From positions 806,001 through 870,000 of the forward strand of contig AP026169.1 of NCBI GenBank assembly GCA_030295235.1: DNA of 64,000 nucleotides, read 5' to 3'. This DNA is from Fistulifera solaris. Lineage: Eukaryota; Bacillariophyta; Bacillariophyceae; Naviculales; Stauroneidaceae. Made by a program: the position numbers and the translations under genes. How positions within the stretch are numbered: position 1 is the first letter of the stretch; every line of letters starts with the position of its first letter. The notes under the pieces were generated by a model, which saw only the letters and a list, made by a program, of their open reading frames with translations, made no database searches and was not told where the DNA came from. This document shows positions 32,368 to 43,166 of this stretch, one piece after another.

Positions 32368-32949
32368 TTGCCTAGAAAGAGCTTTAACTCACCCTAAAAC
32401 CTCTACCTGAAACCAACACATTCCGTTTAAGCTCTTCTAATCCTTTAGTAGCTTGAAGTGCTCCAGAATAGGAGAAGTTGTTCGTACTGCGTTGAAGGGC
32501 TCTCCTTAGCCTACTTTGCTTTGTAGGCAACCAAGACGCACGAAGTGATGCGCGTCCATCGTTCAGCGTGACACGTGCCACTCCGTCAAGTCTGGAAGTC
32601 TTCTCGCGTGGGAGTTATTCCGGGAACGTTTAGCGCTCGCAAGATTGAAGAGACAGTCCGACAAATTGTAGACGCTCGACTCTACGAATAAAAAGTCCCA
32701 CCTTTCTTTGGCGAGAGTCGTAGAGCGATAAAAGACGCAATAGCAATACTGTTTACTTTATTGTCAATAATAACCGCTCTCTGTCGACTCCGTCTAATTT
32801 CAACGTACCGCATTTTTGGCGCAAACCGCATTTTCGCATTTTCCGATCGAGAAGGATCCATCACAATCATTCCGAATCATCAACGAATTGGCATTATTGT
32901 AGTTTATCATACGAAACAACGAGAGCACAGCAACACTCAAGCAACAAAC
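32368..32949. other. Intergenic, no gene seen
   Basis: 582 bp. A 65-codon basic minus-strand frame at 32384-32581 has no recognisable domain. No repeats were noticed. Confidence 0.4.
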
Positions 32950-33743
32950 ATGAAGGCAATACAAGTGGTAATATACCTGAGTTTTCTGTCGATAACCACG
33001 TCGTTTACTCCTTCGACGATCTCTTCGCGCACAACCAAGACTACTACTACGCAGCGCAAAGCATTTGATGCTTCCGCCGTGGATGCTTTCTATCAGTCAC
33101 AGCCCTATTTGGCAGCCTTTCTAACTTGTGGGGTCAAGGCAGGGTCGGCAGACTTTGTGGCTCAAAAGCAACAGGCATCGCAAGCGAAAAGGAAGAGTCA
33201 CAAGGAGAATGTGAGTTCGATGTCTCTCGCAATCTCGCGTTCCTTGTGTATGGAGGCCTTTGGCAAGGGATTTTTCAGCAATGTCTTTATCTACATTTGT
33301 ATCCGGTTTTGTTTGGAGCAAGTCCTACCTTGGAATCGATCGCCTGTCAAGTGGCATTCGACGTTCTCATTACGGGGCCCATCTTGTGCATTCCGGTATC
33401 CTACTCGGTAAAGAGTATGTTTGCGTCGGGTGAAGTCTCTCTTGAAGCCGTAGAACGAGGTCTTCAGCATTACTGGCGTGATATTACCACCAAGGGATTG
33501 ATGAAGACCTATGGCTCGATTTGGGTGCCTGCACAATGCCTGACATTTGGTGTGGTTCCGCCGCATTTGCGAGTTGTGTTTGTGGCGGCCGTGTCTTTCT
33601 TCTGGGTGACTCGCCTCTCCGCGATCTCTTCGTCCCTGCCTTTATCATCAACAACAGCGGCGTCGGCATCAATGCCTCCGTTTACTTTATTGCGTCTTTG
33701 CGGGGATGCACAGCCGGAATCACGGGCCTATCAGCAATTATAG
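32950..33743 (+). CDS. Mpv17/PMP22-family membrane protein, probably plastid
   Basis: The start at 32950 gives a signal peptide with an SITTSF-TPS site, matching a plastid presequence. The body is Mpv17/PMP22: YQSQPYLAAFLTCGVKAGSADFVAQK (the usual first helix ends GD..AQ), then RNLAFLVYGGLWQGIFQQCLY, HYWRDITTKGLMKTYGSIWVPAQCLTFGVVPPHLRVVFVAAVSFFWVTRLS. These are four-helix channel-like proteins of inner organelle membranes. The frame changes near 33205-33222 (one base short); the corrected length is 264 residues. Past LSAISS the tail is long for the family, so another shift near the end cannot be excluded. Convergent with the next gene, 189 bp apart. Confidence 0.82.
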
Positions 33744-33932
33744 AAGAGAATGGGCAACCTAAGAAAGAACAACAGCATCCACACAAAGCCACCTCCTGGT
33801 AGACCATCATACATAGATCTCCTGATAGACCATCATATATTGATCTAATAAATGCATAAAGTAAACAGACAGTTCAAATTCAGTTTAAAAATTATGTAGA
33901 TTATGAGAATTAGAGGATAAGACACAAATAGT

Positions 33933-34750
33933 CTAACACTCGAGACGAGTGATGGGAAAATCGACAGCCGAAGCATCACTGGCTTGTGCGGCTTGCTCTT
34001 GCTCTTGTCGCTTCACGGCAAGAAGTCGACGAAACTCTACCACAACTTGTTGTCGCGATTTTTTGATTTCATCAACAGCATGCATTGCGGCCGCCAACTC
34101 GCTTTCCGTGATACCCCAATCATCTCGCAGCAACTCAATGCGGCGTTCGGCACTAACAAACAACTCTTGGATCGTACGTTTGCTCTTGCCTTGGCTTATT
34201 ACATCATTGTCATGCGTATCAAAGAGCCATTCCTCCGGTTGTTCAACATAGGACCAATCTAACGTCAGGGAGGTCCCGCCTTACAGGCAGGATTCTCTCC
34301 GACGGTTCGAGCAAACTCGCGTATTTGTACGACACTGAATCGAACAAATCGTGGGTGCATCTTCAAGCCGATTGACGGAGACGAAGGGGCGGACGAGCAG
34401 CACGCCGTTGACAAAGTCGACTTGATGGAAGCATCTTCGTCGCTCGGATTCGTCAACGATAGTGAATCGCATCCGTCCTCTTTCGACATCAGTTTCGGCA
34501 TTCGAAAGCTCATGCGACGTTGCAATCGTTTACCCCATTGCGGACGCGAAACAGATGTCAATGAAAGACGTCGAAGAGACGATCGTCGAGTTCTGAACGA
34601 TACTGTTTCATTCTCGCTTTTGCAAAGACTAAACTTCGTCTCGTCGCGCGATGGGTTGCATGACGGTGCATTCGTCGTTTCGGAACAACACAAGCTCCTC
34701 GATGATGAATGCTTGGCAAGACGCTTTGACGGAAAAGATGGCTTCCACAT
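33933..34750 (-). CDS. Diatom-family protein with the VxIREF...GPPLTLDW motif
   Basis: Corrected for one C missing in the run at about 34268-34270, the protein is 272 residues. The core reads FVRFSVVQIREFARTVGENP, then GPP-LTLDWSYVEQPEEW, then ERRIELLRDDWGITESELAAAMHAVDEIKKSRQ. This matches a lineage-expanded family of small diatom proteins with the pattern V.IREY...GDNP....GPP..L.W and a following helical RR..LL..fG.s..El motif. No function is known to me. The Ser/Arg-rich N-terminus is probably disordered. The frame in isolation looks like two short unrelated ORFs, which is why it could be missed. Confidence 0.7.
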
Positions 34751-35283
34751 GAGATTGATGTATTAGAAATGACAGACTTTTGTTTGTAAAGAGCAAACCG
34801 ACACCCAGCATTAAGGCTTCCTCCTCGTTTTGTGAGAGATAGTTGATGATTGCTGTTTGCCGCTTCTTTTCCAATAGAGAAAGAAGAATACAGCACAATC
34901 AACTGGGTTCAAGAACACACGAACTGATCTTACTGGTATGTTATGAATAAGGAGAGTAACTGGGGTTCACGAAAATGTGTCACTTGGTTTTTCGTTCTTG
35001 CACACTTCCTCTCTTGTGTTGGGATGCTGTTTGGTAGTAATGAGTCCCGTGGAAAATTTCAAATCCAACAACACGGATCCGAGTACGGATTACATAGTGA
35101 CACGAAAGGAATTCGGCGTTCGAAACGCATCGCGTGACTCCGTTGAATTGACTCACGATACCTGTTCTCCGATTAAGCGAGACACAGTTTAGAAGGCGTC
35201 GAACTCTATCGAGAATCAAGCACGAGTTACATTAGGCTCTAGGATCATTCAACTTAATTATAATAAGCATTTTAACCACAACA
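34751..35283. other. Intergenic, no gene seen
   Basis: 533 bp upstream of the preceding minus-strand gene. Short frames on both strands lack support. Confidence 0.4.
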
Positions 35284-36597
35284 TCATTGCGACGCGACTA
35301 TTTCTTCTGCAGAAGCACGCCGCGCAGCTCTGCGTTCTAACTTACGTGCACGTTTGAGTTCGGCAGGTGTCATGTTAGCAGGATCGACGGGTGGTGCAGC
35401 AACAGGTTCTTTCATTGGCAAAGGCCTGTTTTCCAGTTCAGTTTGGCCCGCGCTCTTTTCGTTTTTAGCTGCATCGGACGATGTCGACTGCACCTTTTTC
35501 GTTTCCTTGTTACGCGCACCCTTGCGAGACCGCAAATATTTTCGCTCCTCTCGTGCTTGCCGTGAAGCCTGTTCTTGCTCTTGCATCTTTTCACTTTGTA
35601 GACTAATTGTAATACGCTTTCGTTCCAATTCGACAATCCGCGCTGCTGGAATCTCATCGCCGGGCTTGTACAGGTCGTGCGGCGATGCCACAAACTCATC
35701 ACTCAATCGAGATACATGACAAAAAGCATCGATGTGACAGTTGATGTCAACGAAAATACCAAAGTCCTTGACATACACGACTTTTCCTGGATACGATTGC
35801 CCTAAAACAAAGTCTGTGACTGGTTTGCGGCCATGACAATATCGTTTCGCTTTGGTCGGTTCCGAATGTGTTGTGGGGATAACAGCCGAGTTTGATTCAT
35901 CACGTTTGTTGTTGATTTCCTCTCTACTTTTAGCATCCAAGTCTTTTGTTTTGTTTTTATTCGTTTTGGAGGAGGTAACCTTCTCTGTCGAATGTGTCAT
36001 TGCAGCGGGGGCGGATGTTTGCGACTCCTCGGTGATTTCACTAGTCGGTTGTCTTCCACGACGACGTTTTCCTCGTTGACGACGAGCGGGGGCTTCTAAG
36101 TCTATGTCGATATCATCGTCATCGCTATCGACGTTCGTGCTGTTGTGTTTGTCGCCGTGTTCTGTGTTGTTTTTATCAATCATAAACGATACCGAAGCGG
36201 CTGTTTTTGTGGCAGTAGGCTTGTCCTCGGCTACAGGCTGTGCCTTCTTTGTGGTAGATTGTTGTCTTGATGTTTCTTTAATTTTTTCCTTTGTCGAAGG
36301 GCGATTGGGAGGAACACTACCGCGCGAGTTCGTTTGACGTTGATTATCGTTCTGAGATGAAGTCTTTTGCATTCCTTGCTGCTGCTTCTGTTTATGTTTC
36401 TTACTATTTTCGAGTTCCATGATGGCCTTTCTGATTAGCTCTTGTTGTGTGATATCATCTTGAGCTTGTTGTAATTTCCTATGTAAGTGTTTTGGCTTTT
36501 TGCTCTTTTTTGTGGGCGGCTCTTGGTGGGTCGGAACTGTTGTAGATGAGGGCTGCCGCTGATCTTGACGACGTCGTTTGGCACCCGATCCACCCAT
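35284..36597 (-). CDS. S1-domain RNA-binding protein, nuclear
   Basis: 437 residues, single exon. One S1 domain at about 265-345 (FVLGQSYPGKVVYVKDFGIFVDINCHIDAFCHVSRLSDE...YKPGDEIPAARIVELERKRITISLQ) flanked by long Lys/Arg/Gln-rich disordered arms. The N-terminus MGGSGAKRRRQDQR and several KKSKKPK runs look like nuclear or nucleolar signals. The C-terminal arm repeats LKRARKLERRAARR. S1 domains bind single-stranded RNA; the basic arms suggest ribosome biogenesis or RNA processing, but no named orthologue is clear. A 10 bp tandem repeat sits 34 bp upstream of the start. Confidence 0.78.
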   Translation of the reverse strand: MGGSGAKRRRQDQRQPSSTTVPTHQEPPTKKSKKPKHLHRKLQQAQDDITQQELIRKAIMELENSKKHKQKQQQGMQKTSSQNDNQRQTNSRGSVPPNRPSTKEKIKETSRQQSTTKKAQPVAEDKPTATKTAASVSFMIDKNNTEHGDKHNSTNVDSDDDDIDIDLEAPARRQRGKRRRGRQPTSEITEESQTSAPAAMTHSTEKVTSSKTNKNKTKDLDAKSREEINNKRDESNSAVIPTTHSEPTKAKRYCHGRKPVTDFVLGQSYPGKVVYVKDFGIFVDINCHIDAFCHVSRLSDEFVASPHDLYKPGDEIPAARIVELERKRITISLQSEKMQEQEQASRQAREERKYLRSRKGARNKETKKVQSTSSDAAKNEKSAGQTELENRPLPMKEPVAAPPVDPANMTPAELKRARKLERRAARRASAEEIVASQ

Positions 36598-37597
36598 TGT
36601 AGATTTTTTGTCGGGATTCTATTTATTTATTTACTTTCAATTACTTTCAATTACTTTCAATTACTTTCCATACCTCTGTTTGTTACATTCCGCGCGTCGA
36701 GATACGCAATAACTATTTTTGTTCTTTGCTTTTGAGTGGCCCTCTTTTCGCTCGTGACGACGGAAGACGGAAAGACGTAATAAAGTAACACCACTAATAT
36801 TATTCCTAATTTTTTAATCGTCAGAATCTAATCTTGACAATCGACTGAATTTTCCATTTTTCATTCACATATATTTCAGTCTGACACTTCTCTGAGTAAG
36901 CTTTGGTTCTAGTAGACAATCGACAATACGGTGCGGACTAGTAGTATATACCGAAGACAACGTTCTCATGAAGACTCTTCCACTTTCAAATAAAATAACG
37001 TGTACTGCAAATGCTGCTGGAGACTATGGTTAATTGCAACAAGGACAAATGAAGTTCAAGATATTTAACTGAGCGATCGAATTGTTGGAGCATTGAGCCC
37101 CGAAAAAATTACTCGTGACTGAAGTGCAGTCGTGGCGAAATACAGACAACACATTGGTCCATAGTAAATACGGAAGACAACGTTTTGCAAGGCTTTTCGT
37201 CGTAACAATTAATGAAGTGTAATGAAAACGCTGTTTAATCTATTTGATCTCCACATTGTAAATGGAACTCATCATATCTTGCTGATTGAACGCAATTGTA
37301 GGCAGTATTGTCACTCGAAAGAAACTGAAGTATAGTCAAGGGGAGGTACAGTCGTAAATAAGATGAAAAGGTTTGGCTGATTTCGAGGCATACGGAAATT
37401 CTGATTCTGAACCTCTATGTTTTTGTCAATGAACTACGCTTAACGTTTTTAAATTTAGCCAGCCGCTGGCGCCTAGATTGTTCCGCATGCGGGGTAAGCG
37501 TCAGACCCGTGACTTAATAACGCGCGACTGTTACGCACTCGCACCCACATACATTCAATTCATTTTCGTATTATTTCTAGCGTATATGTGTGGGATT
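36598..37597. other. Intergenic, 1 kb, AT-rich with repeats
   Basis: Contains TTACTTTCAA three times plus a partial copy (36631-36668). It also has two related words near 36952 and 37168 (..CGAAGACAACGTT / ..GGAAGACAACGTT), and a 22 bp word (37114-37135) that recurs, with three transitions, at 40133-40154. No gene seen. Confidence 0.5.
36631..36668. repeat. 10 bp tandem repeat in a 5' leader
   Basis: Three perfect TTACTTTCAA units and a partial fourth lie 34 bp upstream of the S1 protein start, probably inside its 5' UTR. Confidence 0.8.
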
Positions 37598-38608
37598 TTA
37601 AGAACTATCGGAGTTATAGTCGACAAGAGACGAGTCGAGTCTGTGTGATGGCTGTAACTCAAAAGCTTGTATTTGTCGACGTTCTCGTGGATGCGGCGAT
37701 TTTGAACCATGTAAATCAGATTGTGACTCTACTTTGATGGACTGCGCCTCGATCGAAGATATCACGTCAGGACATGGTGCACACGGCGATGATGATTCTG
37801 TTCGGTTCGTCTTCCGAGACACAAAGATAGAACCTTGTCGCAATTTCTTTAACTGATGCTTTTGCTTATATGATGCAGAGGTACCATACGTGGTTTCCTT
37901 TGCTCGTACTTGATCCACTTTGCTGCTCGATGTCAATAACCTCGTGCGATGCGGATTCCATCCACATTTCTTTGACAATTGAGTCTGTAAGTTTTGGCGT
38001 TGACGTTTGGCGCGATGGATAGCACGTAGTTGTGCGTTACTGTCAGCATCATTCAAGAAACGTTCATTTCGATCTTTTTGTAAAAGAGGTAGTTGCGCTT
38101 GCTCTTGCTGCAGCAGCTGCCTGCGTTCAATCGCTTTTACTGGATCCTCCGCCGTTGCTTCATCGATAGCACGGTCTTGATGTGATTCATTGCGCTGCAA
38201 CTTTTGTAGTCCTTGTATAAAAACAAACTGTTGATGCAAGGGATCGGTCCTAATTATGAATTCTTGTGTGTGACACACCCGACATTTCATGTGAAATTCC
38301 CAAGTATCATCCGTTGCATTGGAAGTCGTAGACGACGAAGCAATTTTGTTATGAACTAGAGCATCGGTCGGACGTCGCTTCACAGCATTATAACGTGTTC
38401 CGCGACTGATATATGCATCACAATTTTGACACAATGCATTGTACGGCAATTCAAAACGAACGGTCTTGTGTGTGTTAGTAAAAGAATTTCCTTGCTGCTG
38501 TTTGTGATACCATTGATTCTTCGTTAATTTCGGATTCTTTTGCGCCGCTTCGTAATACTCGGGCGGCAAATAATAGCCATCGGCTTGAGTGGCGGCCAAT
38601 GAAGACAT
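37598..38608 (-). CDS. YJU2/CCDC130-type splicing factor (CWC16 family)
   Basis: 336 residues from the ATG at 38608 (MSSLAATQADGYYLPPEY). The N-terminal 170 residues match the CWC16 family: TVRFELPYNALCQNC, ISRGTRYNAVKR, TWEFHMKCRVCHTQEFIIRTDP; the two CxxC pairs bind zinc and contact the first-step spliceosome. GYYLPPEY is the CCDC130 signature rather than YJU2 itself. The C-terminus is basic with NPHRTRLLTSSSKVDQVRAK and a Pro/Ser tail. Nuclear. Single exon. Confidence 0.87.
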   Translation of the reverse strand: MSSLAATQADGYYLPPEYYEAAQKNPKLTKNQWYHKQQQGNSFTNTHKTVRFELPYNALCQNCDAYISRGTRYNAVKRRPTDALVHNKIASSSTTSNATDDTWEFHMKCRVCHTQEFIIRTDPLHQQFVFIQGLQKLQRNESHQDRAIDEATAEDPVKAIERRQLLQQEQAQLPLLQKDRNERFLNDADSNAQLRAIHRAKRQRQNLQTQLSKKCGWNPHRTRLLTSSSKVDQVRAKETTYGTSASYKQKHQLKKLRQGSIFVSRKTNRTESSSPCAPCPDVISSIEAQSIKVESQSDLHGSKSPHPRERRQIQAFELQPSHRLDSSLVDYNSDSS

Positions 38609-39183
38609 GTAAATGCTAATGAATAAAAACGGATGAAATGAGGTTACTCGAAGGCAAAAGTTTGCGCTCGAAAAACGAATAGACACAATGCGAGTTTTTG
38701 TTTTCCTCATTTCGGTTACGGTGAGACACAACGAGAAAGCTACTCTCATTCCAACTGTAGGCGACCTTTTTCAAGACTGGATTTCAGTCATGAGTCATAA
38801 GGTATCGCGAGTTTGGTATAGAAGGTCCACGTTGATTTGTGCGACTATTTTCGTTGTAGAATCCTTTCTTGTCGAAAATCTGTTTGCTTGTTTGGAATTG
38901 AATGAGTCGAACAGGAATTTGTACGATTGCTTTTCTCAAATGACACGTGATTCAATCAGATAATCCAGTCTTGCAGAAAACGGTCAATATTTTGGCCTTT
39001 GGCCTATAGTACAAAGTATCATACATCTGCCCTTTGCACTTTCACCGAAAGCGCGAAAAGATACCTCCTCGCCAATCGCGCATAATAACCACCACAATGA
39101 GAACACAACCTTCATACCAGTAATCCACAAGTCAGCATTATACAGCTCTCACACAACAAATCACCTTTGATATCCAGAAACAA
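38609..39183. promoter_or_regulatory. Divergent promoter region
   Basis: 575 bp between the minus-strand CCDC130 gene and the + strand LHC-like gene; both promoters should be here. No distinctive element noticed. Confidence 0.4.
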
Positions 39184-39795
39184 ATGAAGTTTTCTATGCT
39201 TGGTAGTTTGCTGATCGTGGCCTCCACGAGCACAGTAAGGGTCCACGCGTTCAGTACAAACAATCGTCCCAGGGTTGCCCTACCGAGCAGTAACACTCTC
39301 GAAGAATGCCCATTCGCCGGAAATATCGGCTTTGATCCATTACATCTCGCTACTTCTCGTCGTGCTCTATGGCATTATCGAGAATCGGAAATCAAACACG
39401 CTCGTTTGGCCATGATAGCTTCGTTGTTGTTGTTGATCGTCGAGCAAGATGTTTCTCCTTGGTGGTATGACTCGTTCGAATTCGACGCTTCACTAGTCGG
39501 CGATGCAGAGACCCTGCTAAAACGTATTAAACCTGTGTGGTGGGGTGCTTGTGCCGGCCTCATGGCTTTGTGCGAATTACAGACGCACGAACGAGACGAA
39601 ATAGCGAGTCAAAGTCATTATGGAAATTATGCACCGGGTCATCTGGGATGGGATCCGTTACATTTATATCCTGACAAAAACAATCTGCTGATTCAACAAA
39701 TGTATCTAAGTAGTGAAATCTGGTCTGGTCGAGTGGCCATGTTGGGTATGGTTGCTCCATTGAGTCAGCAAGGATACGAATGGCTAAGTGAATAA
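39184..39795 (+). CDS. LHC-like chlorophyll-binding protein, plastid (RedCAP-like?)
   Basis: 203 residues with a signal peptide ending VRVHAF-ST, a plastid-type site. The LHC superfamily pattern is clear: a FAGNIGFDPL motif, helix 1 ESEIKHARLAMIA (Glu/Arg chlorophyll-binding pair), a middle hydrophobic helix VWWGACAGLMALCEL, a second PGHLGWDPLHLYP motif, and helix 3 SSEIWSGRVAMLGMV. The repeated GFDPL / GWDPL motifs and short loops are like RedCAP and other distant LHC-like proteins rather than fucoxanthin-chlorophyll antennae, but I am unsure. Thylakoid location expected, probably inserted with help from the SRP pathway to which FtsY belongs. Confidence 0.8.
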   Translation: MKFSMLGSLLIVASTSTVRVHAFSTNNRPRVALPSSNTLEECPFAGNIGFDPLHLATSRRALWHYRESEIKHARLAMIASLLLLIVEQDVSPWWYDSFEFDASLVGDAETLLKRIKPVWWGACAGLMALCELQTHERDEIASQSHYGNYAPGHLGWDPLHLYPDKNNLLIQQMYLSSEIWSGRVAMLGMVAPLSQQGYEWLSE

Positions 39796-40289
39796 ACTGG
39801 TCTCGCGTCGAATTGTCCACAGAACTCAATTACTAAGCCGCCTTACATATAGATAGACATTGTTAAACACTTTGACTCTTTGATAAGAGACGACTGATAG
39901 CGGGTGAGGAGGAGGTCATCCGAAATCGAGGAAAGTAATGGTCTTCAGCAACATTGTAGCTGGAAAACAGACGCATTTACTGCAAAAAAAAACGTTCAAC
40001 ATAACTAAATGCTATTTCATAAATTCTAATTCAGCAACGCTAGAGAAAAGCTGTCCATAGTTTGACCTATGGATCATGAATGAGTCAGTCGTCGCGTACT
40101 TGTATTTCGATTGTATCTGCTCAATTTTCATTCATGACTGAAATGTAGTCGTGGTTGTGCGCCGCCTTTTTTATTATTCATCTTCCTTAATATCAATAAT
40201 CCAGCCAGAAAATACAACTTGCCAGCATCCCACCATCTTTTTTCTCTTTTTATTAAAAAGCCTGTTCCGTCGAATACGAAGGAAAAGAA
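39796..40289. other. Intergenic with dispersed repeat copy
   Basis: 494 bp. The word at 40133-40154 is 19 of 22 identical to 37114-37135. CCATAG...CTATGG (about 40054-40071) is a small inverted repeat. No gene seen. Confidence 0.45.
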
Positions 40290-41816
40290 ATGACATCAAA
40301 AGGGACGGCGACGACAGGAATCTCTTCACATTTCTCCTTGACGATGCTCGTCACAGCCACGACGACAGGTGCTTTTTTGGGTGCCTTGATTAGTCGCTGG
40401 TGGTACTTGTCTTCCAGCAAAGCAACAGAACCAAAAACGGTTTCCTCCAAGACAAGATTTGCTTCCAGCAGCTCGACGTCTCGTTTGAATCCAGCAACGA
40501 ACAACAATACGATCCCCCGTCACATTCGTAAAGAACAATTATCACGGCACGAGTTGTACTTTGGAGAAGAAGGCTTGCAACAACTGCAGAAAACACGCAT
40601 TTGTGTCGTCGGATTAGGAGGTGTGGGGAGTCATACCGTCATGGCTTTAGCTCGGGGAGGCATTGGCTACTTGCGCATCATCGATCACGATCAAGTGACA
40701 CTGAGTTCGTTGAATCGACACGCTGTCGCGACTTTGGCGGACGTGGGTATTCCGAAAGCCGTTGCCTTGCAGAATTCGATGCGTCAAATATGTCCGGATC
40801 CGCATTATTTACGAGTTGATCCCCGCGTTGAAATGTATACGGCCGAGACGGCTGCTGCGTTACTCGACTATGATGAAGATGGTCAACTTTGTTCTTGGGA
40901 TTTGGTGATTGACGCGATCGATGATATTCCCACCAAGGCACATTTGATTCAGCATTGCTTGCAACGGAATATTCCGGTCATTTCGTGTATGGGAGCAGGT
41001 GGAAAGTCTGATTTTACACGTTTGTGCGTGTCCGATTTGCGATCGGCGGCGAAAGATCCCTTGGCGACAAAATTGAAACAAACTTTGAAACAGTTACTCG
41101 CGAAACAAAGCAACAGCACAGCTGGCAACATCAACATGGACAATTATCTAGATGACATGAACAAACTAACAGTCTTGTACAATTCCGAGAAACCCGTTGT
41201 GAAACTCGCCGATTTCACGGCATCGCAGAAAGCCCATGGTGTTCAACACTTTGGTGCCGTTGAAGGGATGAGGATTCGTATTTTACCTGTTTTGGGGACG
41301 ACACCGTCGATTATGGGACAAGCTTTGGCTGCGTATGCCTTGACGGAATGTGGAGGGAAACCATTGGCGCAACCTGTGACCGGCGAACGCGTAGGGAAGA
41401 ATGTTCGTAACAAACTGTTTCAAAAATTAGAACATCGGGAACAAGGAATTGCGCACCACTATGATCCGCAGCGAATGTATTCACGGGATGAACCGACGGT
41501 TTTAATGCTACACGATGGGAAGCAAGTGTGGATAGGACCTTTGCAAGTGGATCAAGATGACATTGATTACTTGATGCAAGTGTGGAGGAATCGATGCGCA
41601 ATCACACAAGCCAGGTTGGGAACAATTTTCCATCTGGTGCGTTGGGATGTTTCTCAACCGAGTGACTTGCACAACCTAGTGTTAATCAGTGCGGGTGCCT
41701 TGCAAAAGTACGACGACCCATCCAACTATCTTCGTAGTTGGGAAATGATACCTGATGATGTTCGAGAGACAATCGAATTACGTCTCCAAGCTATTCGCCA
41801 AGTTCAAGAGTTCTAA
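40290..41816 (+). CDS. tRNA threonylcarbamoyladenosine dehydratase (TcdA/Tcd1-like)
   Basis: 508 residues. After an N-terminal membrane segment (LTMLVTATTTGAFLGALISRWWYL) comes an E1-like ThiF fold: RHELYFGEEGLQQL, the ATP-binding GLGGVGSHTVMALARGGIGYLRIIDHD, LNRHAVATLADVGIPKA, DAIDDIPTKAHLIQHCLQRNIPVISCMGAGGKSD. This is the TcdA/CsdL family, which dehydrates t6A37 to cyclic ct6A in tRNA. Yeast Tcd1/Tcd2 sit on the mitochondrial outer membrane via a similar N-terminal anchor. The C-terminal 200 residues include GTTPSIMGQALAAYAL and a species-specific extension. Start at the ATG 40290; no intron. Confidence 0.85.
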   Translation: MTSKGTATTGISSHFSLTMLVTATTTGAFLGALISRWWYLSSSKATEPKTVSSKTRFASSSSTSRLNPATNNNTIPRHIRKEQLSRHELYFGEEGLQQLQKTRICVVGLGGVGSHTVMALARGGIGYLRIIDHDQVTLSSLNRHAVATLADVGIPKAVALQNSMRQICPDPHYLRVDPRVEMYTAETAAALLDYDEDGQLCSWDLVIDAIDDIPTKAHLIQHCLQRNIPVISCMGAGGKSDFTRLCVSDLRSAAKDPLATKLKQTLKQLLAKQSNSTAGNINMDNYLDDMNKLTVLYNSEKPVVKLADFTASQKAHGVQHFGAVEGMRIRILPVLGTTPSIMGQALAAYALTECGGKPLAQPVTGERVGKNVRNKLFQKLEHREQGIAHHYDPQRMYSRDEPTVLMLHDGKQVWIGPLQVDQDDIDYLMQVWRNRCAITQARLGTIFHLVRWDVSQPSDLHNLVLISAGALQKYDDPSNYLRSWEMIPDDVRETIELRLQAIRQVQEF

Positions 41817-41902
41817 GAGGAAAAAGGTTCAAAAACAAACAAATGATAGTAGAGTTATAGAAGATCCGACGAGTCTTTTGGCACAAGTCCTTTCCCCTCG
41901 AT

Positions 41903-42475
41903 TTAGGTTGTCATCAATGCTTTAAACTCCTCAAACGAAATCTGCCCATCTCCATTCGTATCCACTTCGTCCATCATCGCATCCAGCTCTCCTTCCGTTA
42001 GTGCCTGTCCCAATTTTTTCATGAGTCTCTTCAACTCTTTTCGATCAATTGCCCCCGACCCATCCGAGTCGAAGACAGCAAATGCTTCGCGTAATTCATC
42101 GTCGTGGTCGCGTTTCCCAATTCTTGATTTCATCAATGTAAGAAACTCCGGGAAATCAATTTCGTGATCCCCATTATCATCGACGGAAGAAATCATTTCA
42201 ATGAGATCTTCTTCGGTTGGACTTTGTCCCAACTTTCGCATTATTTGTTGCAATTCTTTCAATTCGATCGTTCCTTGACAAGAGAGAAAAAAGGAGGATT
42301 GTGTGAGGGGCATGCGCACTAGAAGACCTAACGCTGTGCTTTGGTCTTTGTTACTCCCATTTGACATACCATCTCCATTAATATCAAACATAGCGAAGGC
42401 TTCCTTCAAATCGGCAATTTGCTCTTCCGTCAAATCATCATGGTCTTTATTCTTGCTACTTGATGATTTGGACAT
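41903..42475 (-). CDS. Calmodulin-like four-EF-hand protein
   Basis: Exons 42370-42475 and 41903-42273 flank a 96 bp intron and give 158 residues: a Ser/Lys-rich start then four EF-hands. The loops begin DINGDGTIE (the intron splits its GDG), [18 protein letters not shown] and DTNGDGQIS. Length and spacing fit calmodulin, with a linker like that of calmodulin; several positions differ from the near-invariant calmodulin sequence, so a calmodulin-like protein is the safer name. The intron is a multiple of three with no stop; if retained, it would split the first Ca-binding loop. The gene ends 86 bp from the convergent TcdA gene. Confidence 0.85.
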   Translation of the reverse strand: MSKSSSSKNKDHDDLTEEQIADLKEAFAMFDINGDGMSNGSNKDQSTALGLLVRMPLTQSSFFLSCQGTIELKELQQIMRKLGQSPTEEDLIEMISSVDDNGDHEIDFPEFLTLMKSRIGKRDHDDELREAFAVFDSDGSGAIDRKELKRLMKKLGQALTEGELDAMMDEVDTNGDGQISFEEFKALMTT

Positions 42476-43166
42476 GTTGATTGATTGATGATACTTTGTA
42501 TGAAACCAAATTGAAATGATTCGTTGTTGATAAGATTGTAAATACAAGTTGGTCCGAGTCCCCTTGGGTGACACTTGCAAAGGAACGAGGTGTCTTTCGG
42601 AGGTTGGAGAATACAAAATAATAATGAAAGATGATGTGATGCGGACAAGACATTTGACATTTGGCTCCTCTACATTCCGCGAAAAGACCGACTATGACCC
42701 TCTAGGTTTACCGTAAGTACTATAGTGCATCATTTTCCCGCCACTCCGTCTCTGCAAGACTGGATGATGGATTGAGTCGTACACAGTGTCTGGTTCGTGT
42801 TTTGAAATTTGAAACATGCGCCTGACTGAGTTTTCGTCGGAAGGCCGTACGGACGTCAGCAGGATTCCGGTCCCATCGTTTCAGCTACTATCCTTTGTAG
42901 TGTGGGACCCCCTGTGTTTTTGAATGGTTCTTAGACATTGTGTCCGTACGACTGCCGCAAACACGTTGCGATGCCGCAAGGAATGCTACGTGGAATCTCT
43001 ACAGGAAAAAGCGTCGTAGTGCAGCCAATTACATGAGCAGCATACCAGTAACAAGTAATAACAACCCAACAAAAGCAACCCCATTGCCATTGATCCGGGT
43101 CTGTTACGATTGATTGCTTATTTTCATTAATTCATTCCTTAAAATATCTTTTTGATTCTTTGCTCC
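42476..43166. promoter_or_regulatory. Divergent promoter region
   Basis: 691 bp between the calmodulin-like gene and the BET gene. The sequence just before the BET start (cttttt...gctccatgcag) looks like an intron acceptor, so an upstream non-coding or coding exon may exist here. Otherwise nothing notable. Confidence 0.4.
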
